This document shows positions 31,579-41,603 of a DNA stretch of 64,000 nucleotides, in pieces. Positions within the stretch are counted from its first letter, which is position 1. Each line of letters begins with the position of its first letter. The stretch comes from Achromobacter deleyi (GTDB taxonomy: Bacteria; Pseudomonadota; Gammaproteobacteria; Burkholderiales; Burkholderiaceae_B). Location of the stretch: assembly GCF_016127315.1 (NCBI RefSeq), contig NZ_CP065997.1:6696001-6760000 (forward strand). The letters run 5' to 3'. The position numbers were made by a program, and so were the translations under genes. The notes under the pieces are model-generated. The model did not search any database, was not told the origin of the DNA, and saw nothing but the letters and a program-made list of their open reading frames with translations.

Positions 31579-33390
31579 TTAGCGCCCCCGGCCGCCCCGG
31601 CCACCCATCACGCCCAGGCGCGACTCATGGGCCGATGCGCCGCGAGGCTGCCAGTCGTCGCCACGCGGCGACGCCGCATTACGGGCCGCGCGCGGCTTGC
31701 CGCCGGCGCCCGGACCCTTGTTACCGCCACCCGCGCCACCGCCACCGGCGCGCGGACCGTCAGCCTTGTTGCCGCCACGGCCGGCGCCCGCCGGCTTGCC
31801 ACCGCGAGCGGCATTGCCGCCACGCGCGGCCGGCTTGCCGCCGCCACCCGCCTTGCCACCCGCCGGCTTGCGACCGGCGCCCGCCGGCGCATCCACCGCA
31901 CCCGTCGCCGCGGCCGGACCATTGGCGGCTGCGGCGCGCGCGCCGCGCGGCTTGCCGCCGCCGCCCGCCTTGCCACCCGCACGACCGCCCGGCTTGCCGC
32001 CGCCACCCGTGCCACCACCCGCCGCGCCGCGGCCACCCGCGGGCTTGCCGCCCTTGCGGTTGCCGGCGGCTTCGCCCGCCAGGGGGTGACCGTTGGCGTA
32101 GCCGCCGGCGATCATCAGGCCAGTACCAAAAGGATCGGACGGACACGCCGCCGCCTGGCCGGCGCTGCCGGCACGGCCGCCCTGGATCTTGCCGCGGCGG
32201 CCGATACGGGCGCCGTTCATGCCATTGCGATCCATCGTGCCGAAGCCCGGAGGCAAGGCGCTGTCATGCGATTGCGGCTGCTTGGAACGGCGGCGGTTGC
32301 CGCCGGATTCGTCGTCTTCACGCAACAGGCCCAGCTGCACCATCAGCGCGGTGACCAGCGAGGCGTCGAGTTCTTCCCAGCGGCCACGGCGCAGCGTGCG
32401 CGGCAGCACCACATCACCGAAGCGGGTGCGGATCAGTCGGCTGACCGTCACGCCCACCGCCTCGAACATGCGGCGCACTTCGCGGTTGCGCCCTTCCTGC
32501 AGGGTCACGCGGTACCAGCGGTTGCTGCCGTCGCCGCCCAGGTAGTCGAGCGCGCCGAACGCGGCCACGCCGTCTTCCAGCTCGATGCCGTCGACCAGCG
32601 ACTGGCGCTGCGCCTCGTCCATCTCGCCCAGCACGCGCACCGCGTATTCACGCTCGGTGCCGTAACGCGGGTGCATGATGCGGTTGGCCATGTCGCCCGA
32701 GGTCGTGAAGATCAGCAGGCCTTCGGTATTCAGGTCGAGGCGGCCGACCGACAGCCACTTGCCGGTGCGCAGTTTGGGCAGGCGCGCGAACACGCTGGCG
32801 CGGCCGCCCGGATCGTCATGACTGACGATCTCGCCGGCCGGCTTGTGATACAGGATCACGCGCGGCGGCTTCTTGGTGTTGGTGCGCATGATGGGCTTGC
32901 CATTGACGCGCACCTGGTCGTTCGGGGCCACGCGCTGGCCAATATGGGCCGGCTCGCCGTTGACCGACACGCGGCCGGCGACGATCAACTCTTCCATCTC
33001 GCGGCGCGAGCCGATGCCGGCGTCGGCCAGCACCTTGTGCAGCTTCGGCATCACCGCTTCGCTGTTCAGGTACTTGCCCAGGCGCTGCTCCATGCGGTCA
33101 GCGGTTTCCAGGTACGACAGGGCCTGCTCGGCTTCCTGCTCGCCCCCACGGCTGTCCGCGTTGTCGGCGGCAGCCTGGGCGGGCGCGGCGGCCTGCCCTT
33201 CGGCAGCCGGCGCCTGCTCGGCGGCGGCGTCGCCGCGACGGCGGCGGAACGGGGTGCGCAGCTTGCGGCCACGGCCGCGGGCCTCGCCTTCGGCGGCCGG
33301 CTCGCGGCCAGCGGAGGCTTCCGCCGGCGCATTGGAAACGGCGTCATCCGGACGGGGATTGTCGTCCTGCATTGCTGTATTCGTTGTCAC
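31579..33390 (-). CDS. rluB: 23S rRNA pseudouridine-2605 synthase RluB with long Gly/Lys/Arg tail
   Basis: About 603 residues. A Ala/Glu-rich N-terminal stretch (about 1-95) precedes an S4 RNA-binding domain ([21 protein letters not shown]) and the RsuA-family pseudouridine synthase domain ([19 protein letters not shown] carries the catalytic Asp). A tail of over 200 residues made of [17 protein letters not shown] and GRGG-like runs follows, strongly basic and probably disordered, likely RNA-binding. The GTG at 33390 has GGAG eight bases upstream; TTG at 33411 overlaps the scpB stop and ATG at 33372 is also possible. It is co-transcribed with scpB. Confidence 0.9.
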   Translation of the reverse strand: MTTNTAMQDDNPRPDDAVSNAPAEASAGREPAAEGEARGRGRKLRTPFRRRRGDAAAEQAPAAEGQAAAPAQAAADNADSRGGEQEAEQALSYLETADRMEQRLGKYLNSEAVMPKLHKVLADAGIGSRREMEELIVAGRVSVNGEPAHIGQRVAPNDQVRVNGKPIMRTNTKKPPRVILYHKPAGEIVSHDDPGGRASVFARLPKLRTGKWLSVGRLDLNTEGLLIFTTSGDMANRIMHPRYGTEREYAVRVLGEMDEAQRQSLVDGIELEDGVAAFGALDYLGGDGSNRWYRVTLQEGRNREVRRMFEAVGVTVSRLIRTRFGDVVLPRTLRRGRWEELDASLVTALMVQLGLLREDDESGGNRRRSKQPQSHDSALPPGFGTMDRNGMNGARIGRRGKIQGGRAGSAGQAAACPSDPFGTGLMIAGGYANGHPLAGEAAGNRKGGKPAGGRGAAGGGTGGGGKPGGRAGGKAGGGGKPRGARAAAANGPAAATGAVDAPAGAGRKPAGGKAGGGGKPAARGGNAARGGKPAGAGRGGNKADGPRAGGGGAGGGNKGPGAGGKPRAARNAASPRGDDWQPRGASAHESRLGVMGGRGGRGR

Positions 33391-33407
33391 TGGGACAGCT
33401 CCGAATT

Positions 33408-34616
33408 TCAAACTTGGGGAGGCCTGCCGGTGGCAGGCGCATCATCATCGGGGGACTCCGGTTCGCGCTCAGCCTCGGGCTGAGCGGAATCCGGCTCGGC
33501 AGGCTCCGCCACGGCGGAGCCGGTATCAGGCTCAAACGGCCCGGCGCCAGGCACCAGGGGTTCGGCCTCGTCTATCGGTTCGGTCGGTTTCGCGCTTTCC
33601 GCGTGCTCGACAAGTTCATCCGCGGCGCCGGATTCGGCGCGTGCGTCGGAACTGCCAGTCTCTGCGGGGTTTTCGGACAACCCGCTATGCGCCTCTTGGG
33701 CGACATCCACACCCGGCGCATCGGCTTCATCGAAGCGCCCGGCATTCTCGATGCCCACGGATGGCGCATCGGACAAGATTTCGGCTTGCGCCCGGACGGT
33801 GGAATCGTCGGCGGGAATCGCGTCTTCTTCTGAGCGCGAAAGCGGGGATTCTACGCCATCATCCGCCGCGATGGGGGCACCGTCGTCCGAAACAGACAAT
33901 TCCGCCTCTGGAATACTGGCTTGCACGCCCGCCTCGGCAAGGGTGCCCTGCCCTTCGCCATTATCGGCGACGGCAGCAGTTTCTGCACCCTCGGCGGACT
34001 CTGTGCCCTCGGCGGAATCAACGCCTTCGGCGGCGTCGGCGGCGTCCGCCAACTGCTGCACTTCGCCCAGGTCCAGGCCAGCCAGCGCGGCGGCGGCATG
34101 CGTGGATTCCAGCGCGGGCAATTCGTCCAGCGCGCGCAGGCCGAGGTCATCGAGGAACTGGCGCGTGGTGCCGAACAGGGCCGGACGGCCCGGCGCATCG
34201 CGGTGGCCAATGACTTCGATCCAGCCGCGGTCTTCCAGCGCCTTCACGATGTTCGACGACACGGTCACGCCGCGGATGTCCTCGATGTCACCGCGCGTCA
34301 CCGGCTGGCGCCAGGCCACGATGGCCAGGGTTTCCATCACCGCGCGGGAGTACTTCGGCGGCTTCTCGGGATTGAGTCGTTCCAGGTAGCGCTGCATGTG
34401 CGGGCGGCTCTGGAAACGCCACCCCGTCGCCAGCTGCACCAATTCCAGGCCGCCATCGGCCCAGTTGTTCTGCAGCGTTTCCAGCAACGTGCGCAAGGCG
34501 CTGTTGTCGAATTGTTCATCGTCCCCGAACAGCTTGCGCATTTCGGACAGTTGCATCGGCTGCACCGCGCAAAGCAGCGCGGTTTCCAGCACGAGTATCG
34601 CCTCGCTATCGTTCAT
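33408..34616 (-). CDS. scpB: Segregation and condensation protein ScpB with long acidic tail
   Basis: A 402-residue protein. The first 185 or so residues are ScpB: two winged-helix domains that bridge ScpA and SMC in the condensin complex ([39 protein letters not shown]). The remaining 215 residues are Glu/Asp/Ala/Ser-rich with repeats such as [12 protein letters not shown], unlike the roughly 200-residue family norm. scpA is not adjacent in this window. The stop overlaps the rluB frame. Confidence 0.92.
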   Translation of the reverse strand: MNDSEAILVLETALLCAVQPMQLSEMRKLFGDDEQFDNSALRTLLETLQNNWADGGLELVQLATGWRFQSRPHMQRYLERLNPEKPPKYSRAVMETLAIVAWRQPVTRGDIEDIRGVTVSSNIVKALEDRGWIEVIGHRDAPGRPALFGTTRQFLDDLGLRALDELPALESTHAAAALAGLDLGEVQQLADAADAAEGVDSAEGTESAEGAETAAVADNGEGQGTLAEAGVQASIPEAELSVSDDGAPIAADDGVESPLSRSEEDAIPADDSTVRAQAEILSDAPSVGIENAGRFDEADAPGVDVAQEAHSGLSENPAETGSSDARAESGAADELVEHAESAKPTEPIDEAEPLVPGAGPFEPDTGSAVAEPAEPDSAQPEAEREPESPDDDAPATGRPPQV

Positions 34617-34643
34617 CGAGATTCAAATTCAAAAAGGGCTAAC

Positions 34644-34672
34644 TTGCGTTAGGTTGAAAATAAGGCTACTAT
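34644..34672 (+). promoter_or_regulatory. Promoter of initiator tRNA
   Basis: TTGCGT (34644-34649), a 17-base spacer and TACTAT (34667-34672) end 12 bases before the tRNA. Confidence 0.7.
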
Positions 34673-34684
34673 TCTTTTCTCAGA

Positions 34685-34761
<77 letters not shown>

Positions 34762-35482
34762 AATTGATCAAGGCCTGGCGAATGCGCCGGGCCTTTTTCA
34801 TTTGCGGCCGGCACGTTGAAAACAAATACGTTGAAAACACGCAGGGCGCCATCAGCCAAGGCGAGCCCACGCCAGGCAGCGACCCGCGCAGCCGCCCGAA
34901 CCACGCCATGGGCGGGACGGCTACAGACAGCGCTGGTTTGCGTATTTCTCACGAGAATCCTGTATTTACCACCAACCGCCGCGGGCTCGCGCGGCGATAC
35001 TCACGCCATTCAAGATGGGCTGCGCGCAGCCCCCGGCCATGGCGGGGACAAATCCATCAGCGACGGATTCGTTCAAGCAAAATCTGGAAAGCTGGCAAAT
35101 GCGCCAACACGCCTGCGGAACACGCCACCATTTGGCGCCATTCCCGCGGCAACCGACATTGCGGTAATCGATATTGCGGTATTCGAGATCAAGGACCTGA
35201 ATCGTCAGGCATCGGCCAATGGCACCCTGCGCCTGCGGCCGTCATCCGGAAAATCCGGTGCGCCTCTCCCCTGGTGCTCCTGGCGCCCGGCCCTGCGGGA
35301 CCTGGCCTGACAAGCCGGGAACCCAATACGCCGGAACCACGATTCTTAGATATTTTCCAAGACTGCATGCTGGCGGACGATGGCAAAGGCCCTGAAGCAC
35401 AGCGCCCGGCCCGTCGAGGCAGCACCCAAATTATACCGTTATATACCCCGCCCTCAACCCGGCGCCTCGAAGCGAGGACGGC
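34762..35482. other. 720-base gene-free region after tRNA-fMet
   Basis: After the tRNA terminator I see no credible gene; the open frames have no family-like sequence. Composition is less GC-rich than the surroundings. Short repeats are present: ACGTTGAAAACA twice (from 34813) and ATTGCGGTA twice (35158-35185 area). I find no second copy of the tRNA end that would mark an integration site. Confidence 0.65.
34771..34798 (+). terminator. Terminator of tRNA-fMet
   Basis: AGGCCTGGCG-AATG-CGCCGGGCCT forms a 10-pair stem with one G-T wobble, followed by five T in total. Confidence 0.85.
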
Positions 35483-36382
35483 TTAGGACTGATCCCAAGG
35501 GGCAGGCCCGAGCCGTTCCACCAGGAAATCCAGCATCGAGCGCAGGATCAGGGGCATCTGCCGGCGCGACGCGTACACGCCGTAGATGCCGAGTTCCTGC
35601 GGTTTGGCCTGCGGCAGAATGACCTTCAGACGCCCCTGCGCCACATACTCGGCGGCGTAGTAAGTTGGCAACATCGCGACGCCGGCGCCTTCCAGCGCCG
35701 CCTGCAGCAGCACCGACACCTCGTTGGCGCTGATGTTGCCGCTGACCGGCACGTCGACCGGCACGCCCTCGCGCTCGAAGCGCCACAGGCTCTTGCCGAA
35801 ATAGGAGTGGGTCAGGCAGTTGCGCAGCGACAGGTCCTCGACCCGCGCCGGCTCGCCCTCGCGCTGCAGGTAATCAGGCGAGGCGCAGACGATGGAACGG
35901 CAGACGGCCAGCTTGCGCGCGATCAGGTTCGGATCGAGGTCATTGGTGATGCGCACAGCCAGGTCGACCCGCTCCTCGACCAGGTTGACCGTCCGGTCGA
36001 CCAGCATCAGGTCCACCGAGGTGCCCGGATGCAGCTTGACGTAGTCGGTGATGACCCGCGCCAGGTGCCGGGAGCCGAACGACATGCTGGTGGTCATGCG
36101 CAACAGGCCGCGCGGCGTATCCTCGGGCGTGGAGACCGCGCTGCGCAGGTCGCCCACCATGTCGAGCATCTGCCGGCAGCGCGGCAGCGTCTCGGCGCCG
36201 GCTGGCGTCAGGCTGAGGCGGCGGGTGGTGCGATGCAGCAGGCGCACGCCGACCCACTGCTCCATTTCGGCCAGGTAGCGCGACACCATCGCGCGCGACA
36301 TATCCAGATGAACCGCCGCCGCCGACAAACTGCCTCTGTCGGCGACCTCGACGAATACCTGCATCGCTTTCAATCGGTCCAT
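35483..36382 (-). CDS. LysR-family regulator
   Basis: A 299-residue LysR-type regulator. The helix-turn-helix is FVEVADRGSLSAAAVHLDMSRAMVSRYLAEMEQ, followed by an effector domain of the group that often regulates neighbouring oxidoreductases. It lies downstream of the COG0523 pair on the same strand, separated by 144 bases, so it may have its own promoter. The ATG at 36382 gives the usual start (MDRLKAM); upstream residues in the frame do not fit. Confidence 0.85.
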   Translation of the reverse strand: MDRLKAMQVFVEVADRGSLSAAAVHLDMSRAMVSRYLAEMEQWVGVRLLHRTTRRLSLTPAGAETLPRCRQMLDMVGDLRSAVSTPEDTPRGLLRMTTSMSFGSRHLARVITDYVKLHPGTSVDLMLVDRTVNLVEERVDLAVRITNDLDPNLIARKLAVCRSIVCASPDYLQREGEPARVEDLSLRNCLTHSYFGKSLWRFEREGVPVDVPVSGNISANEVSVLLQAALEGAGVAMLPTYYAAEYVAQGRLKVILPQAKPQELGIYGVYASRRQMPLILRSMLDFLVERLGPAPWDQS

Positions 36383-36526
36383 GATTGTCTCGATTCTTGC
36401 ACCAGACTTTCTGGTTATACCGTATTTCCATGCATTTTCAGCACATGAAATGACGGCCATCCAGCCATTTCAAGACAATCGGCAGGCGTGCCGGCCGCAC
36501 CAGCGAGCAGCGCTATGGCCGACCCA

Positions 36527-37537
36527 TCAGGCGGGGAACTGGCCCAACGCCGCGCACACCTCGGCCCGCACCGCATCCACGTCCGCCCCTCTGACGATAT
36601 AGACCAGCCGCGACAGGCGGTCATCGCCCGGCCACTGGGGCAACGCCCGGATCGGATAGAGCTCGCCATGGACGCCATGAACTTCGCAGGGCAAGGCTTC
36701 ACCTTCGAAGCACACCAGCCCCTTCATCCGCAACAGTGCCGGGCCGAACCGCTCCTGCACGCGCGACACACCCGCCAGGAAGGCGGCGCGCCCGATCGGC
36801 GCGACCAGCGTCAGCGAAAAGCTCGCCACCTGCGCGTGGCGCGCGGCCATCGGCTTGGCGAACGCCCGCAGCCAGCCCGCCAGGTCGGTGCCGTCACGCC
36901 GCGCCTGCGTGTCGGGGCCCTCCTGCAACGTGCCGACCAACGGCGCGTCGGTGCGCTGCACGCAGCGCCGCGCGCCCGGATTGACCGCGGCCACGGCCTG
37001 CTCCACCGCGCGCAATTGCGCGGCGTCAGCCAGGTCGGATTTGCCGAGGACGACCGTATCGGCCAGGGCCATTTGCCGCAGCGCTTCCGGCTGCGTCTCC
37101 ATCTGCTGCGGGCCATGGCGCACGTCGACCACCACGATGGCGCCCTGGTAGGCATAGCGCTCGGCCAGGAAGCGGTCGTGCTTGAGCGTGAAGAGCACCG
37201 GCGCCGGGTCCGCCAGGCCACTGGTCTCGATCAGCACCCGGCGAAATGGCTTGATGCGGCGATTGAGCGCCAGCATGAACAGCTCGCGCAGGGTGTCAGC
37301 CACCGCGCCGCTGACCACGCAGCACAGGCAGCCGCCCTCGATCAACACGATGTTGTCCTGCGCCAGGCGGACCAGATGATGGTCCACGCCGATGTCGCCG
37401 TATTCATTGACGATGACCACCGCGTCGGCATAGGCCGGCTCACGCAGCAGGCGATTGAGCAGCGTCGTCTTGCCGCTGCCCAGGAACCCCGAAATCACCG
37501 TCACGCCGATGCGCTTGTCGCCTTCCGCTGCCATCAC
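36527..37537 (-). CDS. COG0523 (CobW-like) metallochaperone GTPase, second gene
   Basis: A 336-residue G3E-family GTPase. P-loop GFLGSGKT is at 17-24, and the metal-binding CxCC motif (C70-L-C-C73) follows. Switch II-like ETSGLADP and a guanine motif GKSD are present. The C-terminal CobW domain completes it. Such proteins deliver zinc or other metals to client enzymes. It starts 25 bases after the end of the Zur-controlled first gene, so it probably shares its promoter. Confidence 0.9.
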   Translation of the reverse strand: MMAAEGDKRIGVTVISGFLGSGKTTLLNRLLREPAYADAVVIVNEYGDIGVDHHLVRLAQDNIVLIEGGCLCCVVSGAVADTLRELFMLALNRRIKPFRRVLIETSGLADPAPVLFTLKHDRFLAERYAYQGAIVVVDVRHGPQQMETQPEALRQMALADTVVLGKSDLADAAQLRAVEQAVAAVNPGARRCVQRTDAPLVGTLQEGPDTQARRDGTDLAGWLRAFAKPMAARHAQVASFSLTLVAPIGRAAFLAGVSRVQERFGPALLRMKGLVCFEGEALPCEVHGVHGELYPIRALPQWPGDDRLSRLVYIVRGADVDAVRAEVCAALGQFPA

Positions 37538-37562
37538 CCCACGGGCTCTCGCCCCGCCCTCG

Positions 37563-38834
37563 CTATTGCGCCGCGCCCCAGATGGGGAACGGATCCCGAA
37601 TCGTAGCCAATTCGATCGCCGGGCGGGTCATTTCTTCCTGCGTCATCAGGCACGCCTGAAGCCGCGCCGTCAGCGCCGCCTGATCCATGCCGATGCCGAT
37701 CAGCACCAGTTCCTGGCAGCGGTCGCCATAGATGGGATCCCAGTCGGCCACGATGCGGGCGCGCGACTCGACATCCTCCGGCCAGCGCTCGCGCGGCAGC
37801 GCGGCCCACCAGTATCCGGCCGCACCATGACGCGTGACGGGGCCGGCCTGTGACCAGGAGGCGGCGAACGCGGGCCGCGTCACCAGCCAGAAATAGCCCT
37901 TGGAGCGCACCACGCCAGGCCATTCCTCGTGAATGCAATCCCACAGGCGCTGCGGATGGAACGGCCGCCGCGCGCGAAACACGAAGCTGCCGATGCCGTA
38001 CTCCTCGGTTTCCGGCGTGTGCTCGCCGCGCAGCACCTTGAGCCAGCCCGGCGCCTGCGCCGCTTCCTCGAAGTCGAAGCGTCCCGTATCCAGCACGCGC
38101 GCCAGCGGCACCCGGCCGAACTCGCCGCGCACGATGTCGGCGCGCGGATTGAGCTGGCGCAGGATCGACTCGAGCCGCTCCAGTTCGTCCGCCGCGATCA
38201 GGTCGGTCTTGTTCAGCACCATGACATCACAGAACTCCACCTGCTCGATCAGGAGGTCGACCACGGTGCGCTCGTCTTCCTCGCCCAGCGTCTCGCCACG
38301 CGCGGCCAGGCGATCGTGGCTGGCGTAGTCGCGCAGGAAATTGAAGGCGTCCACCACGGTGACCATGGTGTCCAGCCTTGCCACGTCGGACAGGCTGAGG
38401 CCGTCCTCGTCGCGGAAGGTGAAGGTCTCGGCCACCGGCAGCGGCTCCGAAATGCCGGTGGACTCGATCAGCAGGTAATCGAAGCGTCCCTCGGCGGCCA
38501 GGCGGCGGATCTCGATCAACAGGTCTTCGCGCAACGTACAGCAGATACAGCCGTTGCTCATTTCCACCAGTTTTTCGTCCGCCCGCGACAACGCCGCCCC
38601 GCCCTCGCGCACCAGCCGGGCGTCGATGTTGACGTCCGACATGTCATTGACGATGACCGCCACGCGCCGCCCTTCGCGGTTGTTCAGCACATGGTTGAGC
38701 AAGGTGGTCTTGCCCGCGCCGAGAAAGCCCGACAGCACCGTCACCGGCAGGCGCGCGTCCGACCGCGCCAATCCCGAATCAGGCCCCACGCTCAGCCCCT
38801 GCTCCAGCCCCGCACTCTCGCCATTCGTCCGCAT
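37563..38834 (-). CDS. COG0523 zinc metallochaperone GTPase under a Zur box
   Basis: A 423-residue G3E-family GTPase of the larger YciC/ZagA-like kind. P-loop GFLGAGKT is at 36-43, the metal site C96-I-C-C99 follows, then ESTGISEP and NKTD motifs. The C-terminal CobW domain is extended with several aromatic-rich stretches. A near-consensus Zur box lies 17 bases before the ATG at 38834, which strongly suggests expression under zinc starvation. The next gene is a second COG0523 member. Confidence 0.92.
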   Translation of the reverse strand: MRTNGESAGLEQGLSVGPDSGLARSDARLPVTVLSGFLGAGKTTLLNHVLNNREGRRVAVIVNDMSDVNIDARLVREGGAALSRADEKLVEMSNGCICCTLREDLLIEIRRLAAEGRFDYLLIESTGISEPLPVAETFTFRDEDGLSLSDVARLDTMVTVVDAFNFLRDYASHDRLAARGETLGEEDERTVVDLLIEQVEFCDVMVLNKTDLIAADELERLESILRQLNPRADIVRGEFGRVPLARVLDTGRFDFEEAAQAPGWLKVLRGEHTPETEEYGIGSFVFRARRPFHPQRLWDCIHEEWPGVVRSKGYFWLVTRPAFAASWSQAGPVTRHGAAGYWWAALPRERWPEDVESRARIVADWDPIYGDRCQELVLIGIGMDQAALTARLQACLMTQEEMTRPAIELATIRDPFPIWGAAQ

Positions 38835-38850
38835 GATGCCTCGCCAAAAA

Positions 38851-38873
38851 GAAATGTTATTACATAACAAATC
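38851..38873 (-). promoter_or_regulatory. Zur box
   Basis: GAAATGTTAT-TAC-ATAACAAATC matches the known proteobacterial Zur palindrome (arms GAAATGTTAT and ATAACATTTC) at all but a few positions. It lies over the likely -10 region of the COG0523 operon. Confidence 0.85.
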
Positions 38874-39000
38874 TTACGCGCGCCTCGGTCCTGGAAGCAA
38901 GGCCGCAATGATGGGGGGGTGGGTGATAACAATGAGGGGAGGATGACGGGCCAGCCAGGCCAGGCCCGAACCTCGCCAAACGAACAAACCGCGCGACAAA

Positions 39001-39034
39001 AACCAAAAGGGCCACTCACTTGCGTGAGTGGCCC
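39001..39034 (-). terminator. Terminator of tRNA-Asn
   Basis: GGGCCACTCAC and GTGAGTGGCCC form an 11-base perfect stem (39009-39034), followed on the minus strand by TTTTGGTTTTT. Confidence 0.88.
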
Positions 39035-39043
39035 TGAATTCTT

Positions 39044-39119
39044 TGGCTCCCCGAGCTGGGCTCGAACCAGCGACCTGCGGATTAACAGTCCGTCGCTCTA
39101 CCGACTGAGCTATCGGGGA
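39044..39119 (-). tRNA. tRNA-Asn (GTT)
   Basis: A 76-base cloverleaf with anticodon GTT (39084-39086 on the complement), D-loop AGCTCAGTCGGTAGAGC, T-loop TTCGAGC and an encoded CCA. Confidence 0.96.
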
Positions 39120-39135
39120 ACTGCTAAGAAACGAG

Positions 39136-39164
39136 ATTATGAAGGAAAAATGCGAAGTGTGCAA
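39136..39164 (-). promoter_or_regulatory. Promoter of tRNA-Asn
   Basis: On the minus strand TTGCAC, a 17-base spacer and CATAAT end 16 bases before the tRNA. Confidence 0.6.
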
Positions 39165-39331
39165 ATCGGACTTTTTTTCGCGCCACGCACTTCCCAGGTT
39201 TCCCATCGCCAAAAAACTCTGATATGATTTCGGTCTTTCCAGATCGGGCCCCATAAACAGGGCATGAAACGGGGAAGAAAAAGATGTTTTGCTTGAAGTT
39301 CTGGCTTGCCGGAAACGAAGCAAATGGTCTT

Positions 39332-39407
39332 GCCGGCATAGCTCAGTTGGTAGAGCAGCGCATTCGTAATGCGAAGGTCGTAGGTTCGACTCCTATTGCC
39401 GGCACCA
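39332..39407 (+). tRNA. tRNA-Thr (CGT)
   Basis: A 76-base cloverleaf with acceptor GCCGGCA, anticodon CGT at 39365-39367, T-loop TTCGACT and an encoded CCA. It is divergent from tRNA-Asn. Confidence 0.95.
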
Positions 39408-39413
39408 GAATTC

Positions 39414-39441
39414 AAAAAAGCAGCCCTCGGGCTGCTTTTTT
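39414..39441 (+). terminator. Terminator of tRNA-Thr
   Basis: AAAAAAGCAGCCC and GGGCTGCTTTTTT form a stem with a short loop ending in a T-tract. Confidence 0.9.
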
Positions 39442-39540
39442 CATTTCCGCCCCCGGCGCGATCGCGCGCCCCGCCCCGCCGGGAACTCCGGCCGCGCGCC
39501 CGGCGTCCAACCCGCTGGACACCTTGGGGGGACGACAATC

Positions 39541-40200
39541 ATGCGCATCCTTCTCGTTGAAGACGACACCATGATCGGCGAAAGCGTGCTGGACTGCCTG
39601 CGCGCGGAACACTACGCCGTCGACTGGGTCAGGGACGGCCACGCGGCCGAACTGGCCCTGCGCACCGACCCCTACGACCTCGTGCTGCTGGACCTCGGGC
39701 TGCCGCGCCGCGATGGCCTGTCGCTGCTGCGCGACCTGCGCGGCCGCAAGGACCGCACGCCGGTCCTGATCGCCACCGCGCGCGACGCCGTCAGCGACCG
39801 CATCGCGGGCCTGGACGCCGGCGCCGACGACTACATCGTCAAGCCCTACGACGTCGATGAACTGCTGGCGCGCATGCGCGCCCTGATCCGCCGCAGCGCG
39901 GGCCGCGCCGAACCGGTGTTCGAGCACGACGGCATCGTCATCGACCCGCAGTCGCACGCCGCCACCGTCGACGGCACGCCCGTGCCGCTGACCGCGCGCG
40001 AATGGGCGGTGCTGGAACCGCTGATCGCCCGCCCCGGCATGATCTTCTCGCGCGCCCAGCTCGAGGAAAAGCTGTACAGCTGGAAAGACAGCGTCAGCAG
40101 CAACGCGGTCGAGGTTTATATTCATGGCCTGCGCAAGAAACTGGGTCAGGACCTGATCCAGAACGTCAGAGGCGTCGGCTATGTCATTCCCAAAACATGA
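39541..40200 (+). CDS. OmpR-family response regulator
   Basis: A 219-residue two-component regulator. The receiver has acidic pocket residues in EDD (7-9), phospho-acceptor Asp51 and the conserved lysine in VKPY. A C-terminal OmpR-type winged helix binds DNA. It resembles the QseB/TctD group. The stop overlaps the kinase start by 4 bases (ATGA), and the DegP-like gene follows the kinase, so envelope-stress control is plausible but inferred. Confidence 0.92.
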   Translation: MRILLVEDDTMIGESVLDCLRAEHYAVDWVRDGHAAELALRTDPYDLVLLDLGLPRRDGLSLLRDLRGRKDRTPVLIATARDAVSDRIAGLDAGADDYIVKPYDVDELLARMRALIRRSAGRAEPVFEHDGIVIDPQSHAATVDGTPVPLTAREWAVLEPLIARPGMIFSRAQLEEKLYSWKDSVSSNAVEVYIHGLRKKLGQDLIQNVRGVGYVIPKT

Positions 40201-41540
40201 GCATCCCGCTTAGCTATTCGCTGCGGGCCCGGTTGCTGTTCTTCCTGCTGGCCGCGATCGCGGTCGGCGCCCTGGTGCAGGGCGCTATCGCCTATCGCAG
40301 CACGCTGCAGCAGGCCGACGACATCTTCGATTCGCTGCTGCAGCGCACCGCGCTGTCGCTCGGCACCGGCGACGGATTGCTGCGGATGGGCCCCTCCCAT
40401 GCCAAGGGCTCGGCCACGCCGATGGCCGACGACCTCATCATCCAGATCTGGACGCCGGATGGCGTGCGCGTGTTCAACTCGCGTTCGCGCCGGCCCCTGC
40501 CCGACCAGATCATCCTGGGTTTCGCCGACGCCGAAGTCGAAGGCAGCACCTATCGCGTCTACTCGCTGGCCACGCCATTCCAGGTGATCCAGGTCGCGCA
40601 GGACATGCAGGTGCGCAAGCGCATGGCAGGCGCGCTGGCCTGGCGCACGGTCGCGCCGATCGCGGCGGCGGCGCCGCTGCTGATGCTGATCGTCTGGTGC
40701 GTGGTGAGCTGGTCGCTGCGGCCCGTCAAGCGCGCCCGGGCGCAGGTGGCCGACCGCCGGCCCGAGGACCTGTCGCCCATCAACGTGCCCGACCTGCCCG
40801 ATGAGATCCGGCCGCTGATGCAGGAACTGAACCTGCTGCTGGAACGGATGCGCGGCGCCTTCGCGCAGCAGAAGCAATTCGTCGGCGATGCCGCGCACGA
40901 GCTGCGCTCGCCGCTGGCGGCGCTGAACCTGCAACTGCAATCGCTGCGCCGCGCCAGCGACGACGACAGCCGCCGCGTGGCCGAACAACGGCTGGCGGCG
41001 GGCATCGAGCGCGCCACGCGGCTGGTGGAGCAATTGCTGTCGATGGCGCGGCACGAGAACAACGCCGAGCAGCCGCCCGCTGAAGCCGTGGACCTGGCCG
41101 ACGTGGTGCGCCTGGCGCTGTCCGAGACGCTGCCCGCGGCCAACGCCAAGGACATCGGCGTCGAACTGCGGGGCGCGCCGCAAGCCACGGTGCGCGGACG
41201 CCGCGACGACCTGGTGCTGCTGGCGCGCAATCTGCTCGACAACGCCATCAAATACGCCCCCGCCGGCGGCCACATCGAGATCCGGCTGGAAACGCCCCCG
41301 GAAGGCGCCCGGCTGCTGATCGACGACGACGGCCCCGGCATCCCGCCGGCCGAGCGCGCCCGCGTGTTCGACCGCTTCTACCGGCTGGAAGGCAACGCCC
41401 AGCCCGGCAGCGGCCTGGGGCTGGCGATCGCCCGCGCCATCGCCCAGCGCCATGGCGCGGCCATCACGCTCGAGGACGTTCCCGGCGGCACGGGCCTGCG
41501 GGCCCTGGTGGCGTTTCCGCCCGCGCAGGCGCCGACTTAA
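40197..41540 (+). CDS. Sensor histidine kinase
   Basis: A 447-residue inner-membrane kinase. Two membrane helices (about 11-32 and 149-172) flank a periplasmic sensor of about 115 residues. A HAMP-like linker, H-box with His234 (DAAHELRSPLAAL), N-box NLLDNAIKYAP and G-boxes DDDGPGIP and GSGLGLAIA follow. It phosphorylates the regulator encoded just upstream. The sensed signal is not evident. Confidence 0.93.
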   Translation: MSIPLSYSLRARLLFFLLAAIAVGALVQGAIAYRSTLQQADDIFDSLLQRTALSLGTGDGLLRMGPSHAKGSATPMADDLIIQIWTPDGVRVFNSRSRRPLPDQIILGFADAEVEGSTYRVYSLATPFQVIQVAQDMQVRKRMAGALAWRTVAPIAAAAPLLMLIVWCVVSWSLRPVKRARAQVADRRPEDLSPINVPDLPDEIRPLMQELNLLLERMRGAFAQQKQFVGDAAHELRSPLAALNLQLQSLRRASDDDSRRVAEQRLAAGIERATRLVEQLLSMARHENNAEQPPAEAVDLADVVRLALSETLPAANAKDIGVELRGAPQATVRGRRDDLVLLARNLLDNAIKYAPAGGHIEIRLETPPEGARLLIDDDGPGIPPAERARVFDRFYRLEGNAQPGSGLGLAIARAIAQRHGAAITLEDVPGGTGLRALVAFPPAQAPT

Positions 41541-41603
41541 GATTCACCTAAGTGTCAGGCCCGAAGATAGCGCCATGTCCCCACACATGACGCAGGAGCC
41601 GAC

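Noticed and set aside
31600..32100. Repetitive DNA that looks array-like
   Set aside because: It is the in-frame Gly/Lys/Arg tail of rluB and has no regular spacer pattern, so it is not a CRISPR array.
34764..35486. 240-codon plus frame after tRNA-fMet
   Set aside because: No recognisable domain, no ribosome site, and it runs through the tRNA terminator.
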